From: Candidatus Propionivibrio dominans
GTDB lineage: Bacteria; Pseudomonadota; Gammaproteobacteria; Burkholderiales; Rhodocyclaceae
Reading direction: 5' to 3'
Assembly: GCA_016709335.1 (NCBI GenBank)
Contig: JADJNC010000011.1
Span: 124,001-188,000, forward strand
DNA: 64,000 nt
Under the pieces are notes generated by a model. The model did not search any database. It was given only the letters and a program-made list of their open reading frames with translations, and had not been told where the DNA came from. A program made the translations under genes and the position numbers. Below, one piece after another: positions 1-8,683 of the stretch (positions within the stretch are counted from its first letter, which is position 1; each line of letters opens with the position of its first letter).

Positions 1-1235
1 GTGAAGGTGCCCGGCGTCGATGGCGTTGAATGGGCCAAGTGGGCGAAGGCAAGATAGGCTGCCGCCGCCGGTTCTTCGACGCGCAGCGACTCCTGGCGCG
101 GCGCCCAGTGGCCGAATGACGGGCGGGCCGCAGTTTCGGCCCGTGCTGAAGACGCATCGGGCTCGCTGGCCAGCGAAGCGGAAAGCGTTCGCTGCACCGC
201 GTGAAAGACGAACTGATGGACGGCGCGCCCGTCGCGGAAACGGACTTCGGTTTTTGCCGGATGCACGTTGACGTCAACGCTCGACGGATCGACTTCAAGA
301 AAAATACAGTAGGCCGGAAAGCGGCTGCCGTGCAGCAGGTCCTGATAAGCCTCGCGCAGCGCATGGCCGAGCAGCTTGTCGCGCACGAAGCGGCCATTGA
401 CGTAGCAGTACTGGGCATCGCCGCGTGCCCGTGAATGGGCGGGCAGGGCGCAGTGGCCGAAAACGCGCAGGCCGCTACCGCCTTGTCCTCTTTGTCCATT
501 TTCCGCGTGGCCTCCCATGGCACCGATCGTTCCCGTATCAAGAGCACGCGATCCGGCCAGGAAATCGTCGCCGAGAATGGCGCCGGCGCGGCTGCGTGCA
601 TCGCCTCTCGGCAAATGCAGGCTGACGCGCCCCTTGTGCGAGAGCGTAAAGGCGACGTCAGGGTGCGCCAGTGCGATGCGTTTGACGGCTTCGGCACAAT
701 GCGCGAACTCGGTGGCCTCGGACTTGAGAAACTTTCGCCGTGCCGGCGTGTTGTAGTACAGGTCGCGCACTTCGACCAGCGTTCCGGCGGCCAGGGCAGC
801 GGGTTCCGGCGCCGCGCCCGGCCCGGCGTTGAGCCGCCAGGCGTGGGTGGAATCTGCGCTGGGAGCGGCCTCGCGGCTGGTCAGTGTGACGCGCGCCACG
901 GCGGCCACCGAAGCCAGTGCTTCGCCGCGAAAGCCGAGGGTGGCGACGCGTTCGAGATCGTCGAGCGAGGCAATCTTCGACGTGGCGTGACGGGTGAGCG
1001 CCAGCAGCAGTTCGTCGCGAGCGATACCGCCGCCGTCGTCGCTGACGCGGATCAGCTTGACCCCGCCTTCTTCGAGCTGGATGTGGATGCTCGTACTGCC
1101 TGCATCGAGGGCGTTTTCGAGCAACTCCTTGAGTACCGAGGCCGGACGTTCGACTACCTCGCCGGCAGCGATCTGGCTGATCAGAAGATCGGGCAGCAGG
1201 TGGATTTTCGGCGTCAGAACCGGCGATTCAGGCAT
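1..1235 (-). CDS. mutL: DNA mismatch repair protein MutL (3' end outside window)
   Basis: The minus strand is open from an ATG at 1235 to the left edge, about 411 codons. MutL is a GHKL ATPase that links MutS mismatch recognition to strand incision. The N-terminal ATPase motifs are clear: ENALDAG (metal/ATP-binding Asn), DDGGGI and TLGFRGEAL, followed by the YYNTPARRKFLKS region and the transducer segment with YVNGRFVRD and VDVNVHPAKTEVRF. A glycine-rich loop of about 20 residues sits in the hinge near 480-550, longer than I expect for the family. The C-terminal dimerisation domain lies beyond base 1. The gene is divergent from dedA with only 63 bases between starts. Confidence 0.95.
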   Translation of the reverse strand, partial: MPESPVLTPKIHLLPDLLISQIAAGEVVERPASVLKELLENALDAGSTSIHIQLEEGGVKLIRVSDDGGGIARDELLLALTRHATSKIASLDDLERVATLGFRGEALASVAAVARVTLTSREAAPSADSTHAWRLNAGPGAAPEPAALAAGTLVEVRDLYYNTPARRKFLKSEATEFAHCAEAVKRIALAHPDVAFTLSHKGRVSLHLPRGDARSRAGAILGDDFLAGSRALDTGTIGAMGGHAENGQRGQGGSGLRVFGHCALPAHSRARGDAQYCYVNGRFVRDKLLGHALREAYQDLLHGSRFPAYCIFLEVDPSSVDVNVHPAKTEVRFRDGRAVHQFVFHAVQRTLSASLASEPDASSARAETAARPSFGHWAPRQESLRVEEPAAAAYLAFAHLAHSTPSTPGTF

Positions 1236-1298
1236 GGACGGGATTATACCGGGCAAGCTTCCGGTAGAATCGCGGCTTTGCGCTGAGTGCCGGCCAAC

Positions 1299-1934
1299 AT
1301 GGAATACCTTGCCACCTTTATCGACATCATCCTGCATCTGGACAAACATCTGGCCGTGCTGGTGCAACAGTATGGAGTGTGGATCTACGCGATTCTCTTC
1401 GCCATCATTTTCAGCGAAACGGGCTTTGTCGTGACGCCCTTCCTGCCCGGCGACTCGCTGCTCTTCGTCGCCGGCGCGCTGGCCGCGCTGGGTGGCATGG
1501 ACATTGGTGTGCTGATCGCCGTGCTGATCGCCGCGGCAGTGCTGGGCAACATGCTCAATTACCAGATCGGCCGCTATCTGGGGCCGAAGGTTTTCAACTG
1601 GGAGAGTTCTCGCTTTTTCAACAAGGAGGCGCTGGAGAAGACGCACGCCTACTACGAGAAACACGGCGGCAAGACGCTGGTCATTTCGCGCTTCCTGCCG
1701 CTGTTCCGAACCTTTGCGCCCTTCGTCGCCGGCATCGGCGCGATGAGCTACTCACGCTTTACCTTCTTCAATCTGATCGGCGCGATTTCCTGGGTCGGGT
1801 CGCTGACGCTGGCCGGCTATTTTTTCGGCAACCTGCCGTGGGTACAGCAGAACCTGACGGCAGTCATCCTGGGCATCATCGTTGTTTCGCTGATACCCGT
1901 TTTCATTGGCTGGTTACAGCACCGGAAGGCATAG
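1299..1934 (+). CDS. DedA/SNARE-associated family inner-membrane protein
   Basis: A 211-residue multi-pass membrane protein; an in-frame GTG at 1287 is an alternative start. DedA proteins are implicated in lipid flipping and membrane homeostasis. Family marks are the re-entrant motif FLPGDSLLFVAG in the first third and the paired segment RFLPLFRTFAPFVAG in the middle, with the conserved arginines. Hydrophobic segments cover residues about 30-75, 140-170 and 180-205, and the tail is basic. It stands alone as a divergent neighbour of mutL. The family assignment is firm; the substrate cannot be told from sequence. Confidence 0.92.
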   Translation: MEYLATFIDIILHLDKHLAVLVQQYGVWIYAILFAIIFSETGFVVTPFLPGDSLLFVAGALAALGGMDIGVLIAVLIAAAVLGNMLNYQIGRYLGPKVFNWESSRFFNKEALEKTHAYYEKHGGKTLVISRFLPLFRTFAPFVAGIGAMSYSRFTFFNLIGAISWVGSLTLAGYFFGNLPWVQQNLTAVILGIIVVSLIPVFIGWLQHRKA

Positions 1935-2385
1935 GGAGAAGGATCATTCAAGAATACGTCCGTCAGCAATCTGGTTTGTTGCTGACATCCAAGGGGCGTC
2001 AAACTCACAAGATTCAGGGAACGCTATCGGCCAGAGGCGGGCATAGTCGTGCCCATATTTCGAGTGCCTCCAATGGCTGGAATCGAATTCGGAAGCTGTT
2101 GTTTCACATCATTGCCGGAACCCTCGGGTCTCTGACACTACGAACTGTCACGGTCGACGACAAATCGCTCCTGAGAGAGGTGTTTCATAGACTCCTCTTG
2201 CACTTACATTCGAAACCCGGGCCGATTCGATTCTCGAAAATTCCCGAAATCCAAATGCTGTCTTATGGTGTGCGAAAGTGGTATATTTTTTTGTAGAGGG
2301 GTGGCTGCAGGTTTCCTGTTCTCTATTCCCCAATCATTGAGATTGGCCCGTGTTGTAGCAGAAGACTCTTAGGAAGACGGATCGA
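1935..2385. other. Intergenic stretch without recognisable gene
   Basis: I see no coding sequence, RNA gene or clear terminator here. Short open frames on both strands do not resemble any family. The end of the stretch (about 2290-2385) is more AT-rich and presumably holds the promoter of the amidase. Confidence 0.5.
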
Positions 2386-3899
2386 ATGAATACAACGCGC
2401 CGCAGCTTTCTTGTCTCAGGCTGTAAGTTGGCATTGACGCCAGCAGCCCTGAGTATCACCCGCTTTGCTTCTGCTAGCGCTCCAACAGAGGGCGGGCTGG
2501 CAGATTTGAGCGCTTCGTCAGCTATTGACGCGATGAAAAAGGGAGAGATGAAAGCCGAGGCCTACATGACAGCCTTGCTCGATAGAGCAGCCCGTTTTTC
2601 GAAACTGAACGCATTCCGCACGCTCAACCGAGAAAAGGCCCTGGAATCAGCCGCAATGGCGGACAGGCTCCGCGCCACCGGATCTCCACTGGGTCTCCTT
2701 CACGGCTTGCCCATCCCTGTGAAAGACAGCTTCAACTCCGCGACATTGCCGACGTCAAATGGGACTGCGTCCATGCGCGACTGGGTACCCCGTCAAGATG
2801 CCACGACGCTGTCTCTAATAATCTCTCGCGGTGCGCTTCTTATGGGAAAAACAAACCTTCATGAGATGTCGTTCGGATGGACAAGCAACAACGACGAATT
2901 CGGGGCTGTTCTAAATCCGTACGATACCAGTCGTGTTCCCGGTGGAAGCAGCGGTGGGTCAGCAGTAGCAGTCTCAGCCCGTATGGCTCCGCTCGCGCTC
3001 GGAGAGGATACGCTCGGATCGATACGGGTGCCTGCCTCAATGTGCGGGGTTGTTGGGTTTCGACCCACCCTTGGCCGATACCCCAGTGCCGGCATCATGC
3101 CCTTGACCAACAACAAGTTTGATCAGCCTGGTCCGATCGCCCGCTGCGTCGCTGACATAGCATTGTTTGACGCTGCGATGCTTGGTCAAACATCACCAGT
3201 GGTTGCCATGCCTATGAATGGAACTCGCATCGGTGTTCCTCAAGCCTGTTCGAAGGTACTGATCCCGATGTCGACCGCATTGTCCGGGCAGCACTGAACA
3301 AGTTGGCTGGTCAAGGTATCACCCTAGTGCCGCTTGATTTTCCAGCATCCATTGACGCCGCGCTCGGGATCGCAAATACCCTGATCAATTACGAGATGGT
3401 GTTGGCCGTTGAGGCTTACTTGGTGAAGCATGGGGCTCCGGTAAACTTCGACCAAATGATGGAGCAGTCTAGTAGCGCGATGCGACGGATTGTCCAACGT
3501 CTGGCGCTGCCACCCAACCGACCCAGCCGATCCTCATATGAAGAAGCGATATCAAGGCAGGCAATGCTTATCGAAGATTTACAAAAACTCTTTGTTGCCC
3601 AACGGATTACTGCGATTGCGTTTCCACCAATATTGATTTCACCTCCAAAAATTGGCGACAACGGTCCCTTTTCAGTTGGTGGAAAATCGGTTCCCATGTA
3701 CGTCGCCATGGCGCGCAACACTTCACTAGCCAGTTGCGCCCGGATGCCGAGCCTTGTTTTGCCGGCAGGCCTGACTTCCAACTCGCTGCCGGTTGGCATC
3801 GAGTTCGCATCGATAAGCGGAAGGGACAGTGAGCTTATCGCCTTGGCGCTCTCACTTGAGGGCATGCTTGGCATTGGTCCCGCACCCATACTTCAATAG
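2386..3899 (+). pseudogene. Amidase signature family protein, interrupted by one frameshift
   Basis: The first part (2386-3297) starts with a twin-arginine-like leader (NTTRRSFLVSG) and holds all three expected amidase catalytic residues: Lys113 in PIPVKDSF, the cis-Ser in GGSSGGS at 186-192, and the nucleophile Ser212 in DTLGSIR. The residue before the usual G-S is Leu rather than Gly. At about 3245-3250 the frame changes: the original frame runs to a stop at 3297, while the next frame continues the family pattern (LFEGTDPDVDRIVRAALNKL) to 3899. Joined, the protein would be about 500 residues, normal for amidases and predicted to be exported. One base lost or gained explains it; mutation and sequencing error cannot be separated here. 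Confidence 0.85.
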
Positions 3900-4293
3900 C
3901 AGAGCTGCTCGTGAACGGCACATTTGGCCGATTATGTCGCCGGGGCTGGTGTTCATCGAGTGGCAGCCTTGTGGAACCGTAAGCTGCCATAGCGCTTGCA
4001 GATTTCATCAGGCGCTTTCGGGTCGAATGCCGTCGCATACCATCAGTTTTCTTGTGCGGCCACAATCTGACGTGATCTGCCGTTCCCTGACATGCGACGA
4101 CGGGAATGGTGCAACAAGTCACGCACACCCTGTTCCGGGACCGCCCTCATTGAAGTCAGGGACGAAACACGCCGGTAGGTGTTCAGCGAGTACTGCTTGC
4201 TCCCCAGACAACAAAATCCAAAGCGCTCTGTACAAGGATACAAGAGTCTCTTCCTCTGTCCCAGCGGTGGTTCGATCATGCTTTCACCAGCGC
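3900..4293. other. Intergenic stretch without recognisable gene
   Basis: This lies between the 3' ends of the converging amidase and phosphoribulokinase genes. No frame resembles a known protein and no strong hairpin with a T-run was found. Confidence 0.5.
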
Positions 4294-5169
4294 TCAGCGC
4301 CTGCGGCGTTTCCTGTCCATCACTTGCAGAATCATCGGTGTGAAAATGATCTGCATGGCCAGGCCCATCTTGCCGCCGGGGCAGACGATGATGTTCGGTC
4401 GCGACATGAACGAATCGTGGAGCATGCTCATGAGATAGGGGAAGTCGATGCCGTGCGGGTCGGCAAAACGGATGACGACAAAGCTTTCATCGGCCGATGG
4501 GATGTCTTCGGAGATAAGCGGGTTGGACGTATCGACGGTCGGCACGCGCTGGAAGTTGACGTGGGTTTCGGAAAACTGGGGGCAGATGTAATTGATGTAG
4601 TCCGGCATGCGGCGCAGGATGGTATCCATCACCGCCTCGGTTGAGTAGCCGCGTTGCGCCTTGTCACGATGAATTTTCTGTATCCATTCGAGGTTGATGA
4701 TCGGCACGACGCCGATGCGCAGGTCGACGAGGCTGGCGACATCGACCTTGTCGGTCTTGACGGCGCCATGCAGGCCTTCGTAGAAGAGCAGGTCGGAGCC
4801 TTCAGGCAGGTCTTCCCATGGGGTGAATGTTCCGGGCTCGGCGCCGAGGCGTTTGGCTTCTTCGTGATCGTGGACGTAGTAGCGGCGCTTGCCGCCACCC
4901 GTTTCGCCGTATTCACGGAAGAGATCTTCGAGTTCGGGGAGCAGATTCGCTTCCGGGCCGAAGTGACTGAAGTGGTTGTCACCGGTAGCCGTCATTTCAT
5001 CCATCTTGGCTTTCATTCCGGCGCGATCGTAACGGTGAAAGCTGTCGCCCTCGATGATTTCGGCATTTATATTCTCGCGCCGGAAAATATTCTGGAAAAA
5101 TCGGGTGACCGACGTGGTGCCGGCACCCGACGAGCCGGTAATGGCGATGATGGGGTGTTTGATCGACAT
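4294..5169 (-). CDS. prkB: Phosphoribulokinase, proteobacterial type
   Basis: A 291-residue kinase making ribulose-1,5-bisphosphate from ribulose-5-phosphate and ATP, the step that supplies RuBisCO. The P-loop is GSSGAGTT at residues 12-19, with the substrate segment EGDSFHRYDR near 40-50 and the conserved LFYEGLHGAV and VVPIINLEWIQKIHRD motifs. The length fits the short proteobacterial class. It is the last gene of the minus-strand set cbbM - fbp - prkB, 380 bases after fbp, so it may have its own promoter. The gene could also be named cbbP. Confidence 0.95.
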   Translation of the reverse strand: MSIKHPIIAITGSSGAGTTSVTRFFQNIFRRENINAEIIEGDSFHRYDRAGMKAKMDEMTATGDNHFSHFGPEANLLPELEDLFREYGETGGGKRRYYVHDHEEAKRLGAEPGTFTPWEDLPEGSDLLFYEGLHGAVKTDKVDVASLVDLRIGVVPIINLEWIQKIHRDKAQRGYSTEAVMDTILRRMPDYINYICPQFSETHVNFQRVPTVDTSNPLISEDIPSADESFVVIRFADPHGIDFPYLMSMLHDSFMSRPNIIVCPGGKMGLAMQIIFTPMILQVMDRKRRRR

Positions 5170-5549
5170 GAGACATCTCCTGTAATTCTGAAAAATTCGT
5201 TAGGGAAACGCTGAATAAGCCGTCTCACCGGCGCACCACAGGGGTGTTTGAGCTCTGGGCCCTGTCACCTTCGGGGCAGAAGCCGGTGTCCAGTTCCATG
5301 ACATTTCTGGATTCCGGCGTTCGCCGGAATGACGTCTCAATATTTATTCGGCGGCTCCTTGGCATGAAAGTCGCACCGGCGACTTTCGAATCTGGTTTCG
5401 CCCTCCGGGGTATTCAGCAACCAGGCAATCTGGTCAAACGAGTACTGCTTTCATCAGAGGGTCGCAGGTGTGTAAAGGCATGTGCACAAGATCCATGATA
5501 TTCGGTGGCGCGAATCCCATCACCGCTGAGGAGGGATCGGCGGTGCCGT
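5170..5549. other. Intergenic region between fbp and prkB
   Basis: No gene is recognisable. It contains one perfect hairpin of the ATTCCGG family at 5311-5330. The remainder, including a GC-rich stretch near 5380-5420, gives no family match. Confidence 0.5.
5311..5330. repeat. Solo ATTCCGG palindrome
   Basis: A perfect 9-bp inverted repeat, ATTCCGGCG / CGCCGGAAT, with a two-base loop. It is the same hairpin that forms the arms of the compound repeat found at 6.9, 31.9, 36.7 and 52.3 kb. It resembles intergenic palindromes common in betaproteobacteria; whether it ends transcription is unknown. Confidence 0.75.
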
Positions 5550-6626
5550 TCACTGAGCTCGAAACAGAGTGCGTGTGGCAAAAAGCGGCGAACTGAAGGG
5601 CTTGTCTTCTCCGCTGAGATACTCGCGGTGATAGCGGTCGATGAGCTCGACTTCTTCGCGCGAGCCGAGGATCACCGGCACCTGTTCGTGCAGACTGGTC
5701 GGAACCAGGTCGCCAATCCGCTCGTAGCCGGTCGAGGCCAGGCCACCGGCCTGTTCGACGATCATCGACATCGGATTGGCCCGGTGTATGTGTTCAAGGT
5801 AACCATGTTTGTCCATATCCTTGGTGTCGCGCGGATACATGAAAACACCGCCGCGCATCAGGAGGCGGTGCACATCGGCGACCATCGAGGCCACCCAGCG
5901 CATGTTGAAATCCTTTTCGCGAGGGCCCGTCTGTCCGGCCAGGCATTCAGTAACGTAACGACGGATCGGCGGTTCCCAGAAGCGCTCATTGGAGGCATTG
6001 ATCGAAAAAGTCCGCGTTTCGGGCGGGATTTGCAGATTCGGATGGGTCAGCAGAAATTCACCGATATCGCGATCCAGCGTAAAGCCATGCGTCCCGTTGC
6101 CGACGGTCAGCACCAGCATCGTCGATGGGCCGTAAATGGCATAGCCGGCGGCGAGCTGGCAGCAACCGGGCTGCAAGAAGTCGCTGGCTGACGGTTCGCT
6201 GCAATCGTTGGGGCAACACAACACCGAAAAAATGCTGCCGACCGTCAGATTCACGTCGATATTCGAAGCGCCATCGAGGGGTTCGAAAGCCAGCAGATAC
6301 CTGCCAAGCTGGCCTCCGTTCGAAATCGGATAAATATCCTCCATCTCGCCTGACGACATCGCCGTCAGATGTCCGCCCCACTCGCAGTTCCTGAGAAAAG
6401 CCTCATTGGACAGGGTGTCGAGAGTTCTTTGCGTTGCCCCTTGGAGGTTCTGGCTCTCCGTATCGCCCGGCCTGACCGCCAGCGCACCGCGCGAAACCAC
6501 TTGCGCGATGGCTTTGCACGAGCGCACGACGTCGCTGACCAGCATTGAAAAGTCTCCTGCTATCGCAGGAATGCGGCGCTGCTCCTCAACCAGATACTTA
6601 TTGACATTGGTCCGTCCGAACAACAT
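5550..6626 (-). CDS. fbp: Fructose-1,6-bisphosphatase class I
   Basis: A 358-residue enzyme that hydrolyses fructose-1,6-bisphosphate, working in the Calvin cycle regeneration phase and gluconeogenesis. Class I features are the N-terminal region, the GGHLTAMSSGEMEDIY segment, the metal site EPLDGASNID near residue 117-126, and the C-terminal EQAGGLASTG and PVILGSREEV motifs. The metal site normally reads DPLDGSSNID; here Glu replaces the first Asp and Ala the first Ser. It lies between cbbM and prkB on the same strand, so a cbbF role is likely. Spacing to cbbM is 437 bases and includes a compound repeat. Confidence 0.95.
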   Translation of the reverse strand: MLFGRTNVNKYLVEEQRRIPAIAGDFSMLVSDVVRSCKAIAQVVSRGALAVRPGDTESQNLQGATQRTLDTLSNEAFLRNCEWGGHLTAMSSGEMEDIYPISNGGQLGRYLLAFEPLDGASNIDVNLTVGSIFSVLCCPNDCSEPSASDFLQPGCCQLAAGYAIYGPSTMLVLTVGNGTHGFTLDRDIGEFLLTHPNLQIPPETRTFSINASNERFWEPPIRRYVTECLAGQTGPREKDFNMRWVASMVADVHRLLMRGGVFMYPRDTKDMDKHGYLEHIHRANPMSMIVEQAGGLASTGYERIGDLVPTSLHEQVPVILGSREEVELIDRYHREYLSGEDKPFSSPLFATRTLFRAQ

Positions 6627-6680
6627 GGGGGTACCTCAAAAAATAATTTAGCGTGAAAGTCGCGCTGGCGACTCTCGAAC

Positions 6681-6720
6681 CTCCCCTCGCCCTCCGGGAG
6701 AGGGGGCGGGGGTGAGGGAA
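6681..6720. repeat. CCCTC/GAGGG-type palindromic repeat
   Basis: A GC-rich stem-loop-forming sequence with CCTCCCC at one end and GGGGTGAGGG at the other. A related, more extended form is at 51987-52073. It looks like a dispersed intergenic palindrome rather than coding sequence. Confidence 0.5.
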
Positions 6721-6894
6721 ACGGGCAGGCCGGCAACTTTTATCATGCAGGGTGGCGACAAATCCATGCCCGTTAGTGCAAATGCCGATAGCGATTGGAT
6801 TCTAATGTAACAGAGGGTTGCTAGTTTACCGTGATATTCGCTTTGTAAGTTGAAGTGCAAGTCTTGACTCAGGTAAATATGTTTTACCAGTCCA

Positions 6895-7040
6895 CCGTCA
6901 TTCCGGCGCAAACAGGAATCCAGATTCGTCTATCCGATCAAGAGGTTAATGGAAATGTTTGATAAACGAACTGGATTCCGGGTCAAGCCCGGAATGACAA
7001 TAATTCAATGAGTTAGCATAAGAACAAATTTACCGTGGTC
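6895..7040. repeat. Compound ATTCCGG repeat, copy A
   Basis: The left arm is a degraded ATTCCGG...GGAAT palindrome near 6899-6920. It is followed by an AT-rich spacer of about 55 bases and then the right hairpin GGATTCCGGG TCAAG CCCGGAAT near 6974-6998. The tail AATTCAATGAGTTAGC and ACAAATTTACC recurs in other copies (C and D). The same order of parts is seen at 31.9, 36.7 and 52.3 kb. Confidence 0.75.
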
Positions 7041-7063
7041 TTGACCCGCCGGGGGCGTGCCGA

Positions 7064-8443
7064 TTACCTGCGGGTACCCAACTTCTCGCGCCAGCCCGGA
7101 TAGAGCTTGTCGGCGTCCTTCGGGAAAGACGCGAAGGCGCCGGCGAATTCCTTGTGCTCTCTGGCAAACTCGATCGGATCGGCACCGGACTGCCAGCACG
7201 CGTACGATTGACGCAGCGAAATCGCCCCCGCCGCCGGGCCGTCGATGTGGCCGTAGGCGCCGCCGCCCGAGGTGTTGATCACATTGCCATGGCCAAGGTT
7301 CTTGAAGAAGCCGGGCATGCGCAGCGCGTTCATGCCACCGGAAATGATCGGGGTGGTCGGCTTCATGCCGTACCACTTCTGGAAATACACCGGGCCCTGG
7401 CACTCGTCGCGCTCGATCATGTAGGCGATGATCTTGTCCGCGTTATCGCCTTCCATCTTGCCGTAGCCCATGGTGCCGACGTGAATGCCGGAGGCGCCTT
7501 GCAGACGCGCGATCTTGGCCAGAACGAAGGCGGTGTAGCCGCGCTTTGACGAGGGTGAAGTAATCATGCCGTGGCCGGCGCGGTGGTAGTGCAGGTACTG
7601 GCTGGGGTACTGCCGGCGCGCCGTGGTAATCATGCCGGGGCCGCCGACGAAACCATCGACCAGGAAGGCCACCTTGTCGGCATCGGGCCCGAAGGTTTCC
7701 AGGATGAAGTCGGCGCGATGCAGCATTTCGTAATGATCGTCGGCGGTGATGTTGGCGGAGAACAGCTTGGCCTCGCCGGTTTCGTCCATGGCGCGCTTCA
7801 TGGCGTCATGGACCAGCGGGATGACTTTCCTGGCCGGGCAGAACACCTGATTGCCTTGCGGTTCATCGTTTTTTATGAAATCGCCACCGAGCCAGAACTG
7901 GTAAGCCGCAGCCGCAAATGGCTCGGGGCGCAGGCCGAGCTTGGGCTTGATGATGGTGCCGGCAATGTAGCCGCCGTCCCTGACCGGGCGTCCGAGAATG
8001 CGCCACAGGTCGGAGATGCCTCTGGCCGGACCATCGAACAACTGCATGGCGCGCTCGGGCATGTAGAAGTCATGGATCTTGCCGTACTCGATGTTGCCCA
8101 TACCCTGGTTGTTGCCGACCACCAGCGTCAGGAAGGAGACGATCATCATCCGGCCGTCGGTCATGTTGCGGTCGAACAGGTCGATCGGGTAGGCGATGCG
8201 CATGTCCTCGGTGGCTTCGTCGATGTGATAGACCAGCGCATCGAGGCCCCTGGTGAAGTCGTCGGTGGTCGAGACTTCGACGTTGGTGCCGGTCGACGAT
8301 TCGGCGGCAAAATGCGCTGCCGCCTCCAGATAACCCACCCCCGCCCTGGGCTTCATTTTGTACGCTACCAGGATGTGCTTGCCACCCTTGATCAGGTCTC
8401 CTTCCTGCAGGCCAAGGTCGGCGTAGCGATTCGATTGGTCCAT
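7064..8443 (-). CDS. cbbM: Ribulose-1,5-bisphosphate carboxylase/oxygenase, form II
   Basis: A 459-residue RuBisCO that fixes CO2 onto ribulose-1,5-bisphosphate. The start at 8443 ([11 protein letters not shown]) follows a GGGAGAGA ribosome site. It places the carbamylated lysine at residue 191, within [11 protein letters not shown], exactly where the Rhodospirillum rubrum enzyme has Lys191, Asp193 and Glu194. The frame is open further upstream to 8569 but that extension has no family support. Other marks are [17 protein letters not shown] and [12 protein letters not shown] (active-site loops) and [13 protein letters not shown]. No small subunit is present, as expected for form II. It is the first gene of the minus-strand cbbM-fbp-prkB set. 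Confidence 0.97.
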   Translation of the reverse strand: MDQSNRYADLGLQEGDLIKGGKHILVAYKMKPRAGVGYLEAAAHFAAESSTGTNVEVSTTDDFTRGLDALVYHIDEATEDMRIAYPIDLFDRNMTDGRMMIVSFLTLVVGNNQGMGNIEYGKIHDFYMPERAMQLFDGPARGISDLWRILGRPVRDGGYIAGTIIKPKLGLRPEPFAAAAYQFWLGGDFIKNDEPQGNQVFCPARKVIPLVHDAMKRAMDETGEAKLFSANITADDHYEMLHRADFILETFGPDADKVAFLVDGFVGGPGMITTARRQYPSQYLHYHRAGHGMITSPSSKRGYTAFVLAKIARLQGASGIHVGTMGYGKMEGDNADKIIAYMIERDECQGPVYFQKWYGMKPTTPIISGGMNALRMPGFFKNLGHGNVINTSGGGAYGHIDGPAAGAISLRQSYACWQSGADPIEFAREHKEFAGAFASFPKDADKLYPGWREKLGTRR

Positions 8444-8508
8444 TGTTCTCTCCCATTTATTTTTTAAAGCATTGCCGAGACATGGAGTGTACGTGGGCAT
8501 TACCATTA

Positions 8509-8526
8509 TTTGAAGTTTAACTTGAG
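8509..8526. promoter_or_regulatory. Candidate CbbR/LysR-type operator upstream of cbbM
   Basis: The perfect palindrome AAGTT-T-AACTT (8513-8523) lies about 70 bases upstream of the cbbM start, inside AT-rich DNA between cbbM and the divergent TIR gene. LysR-type regulators such as CbbR bind short AT-rich palindromes at this distance. No cbbR gene is in the window, so the link is inference. Confidence 0.3.
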
Positions 8527-8683
8527 GTATCGCTGAACAAGTCACACAAAAATGGCGCAGGCAAACCAAACATCAACAAACAATTTGCAACAAAAAATGG
8601 CATTTCGCCGTGTCCGTCGTGCCGCCATGGTTTAATCTGTTTCCATTGAATCCGAATCTGTGAATACAAGGGGCGTGCACGGC

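Larger units (their letters stand above)
6627..7063. other. Intergenic region between cbbM and fbp
   Basis: This holds a GC-rich stretch at 6681-6720 (CCCTC / GAGGG type) and compound repeat copy A (about 6895-7040). No gene was recognised. The space presumably carries the fbp promoter or a processing site in a cbbM-fbp transcript. Confidence 0.55.

Noticed and set aside
435..1286. Long plus-strand open frame opposite mutL
   Set aside because: It is the complement of clear MutL coding sequence and has no family resemblance.
7571..8467. Plus-strand open frame of about 298 codons opposite cbbM
   Set aside because: It is an antisense shadow of the RuBisCO gene in GC-rich DNA.
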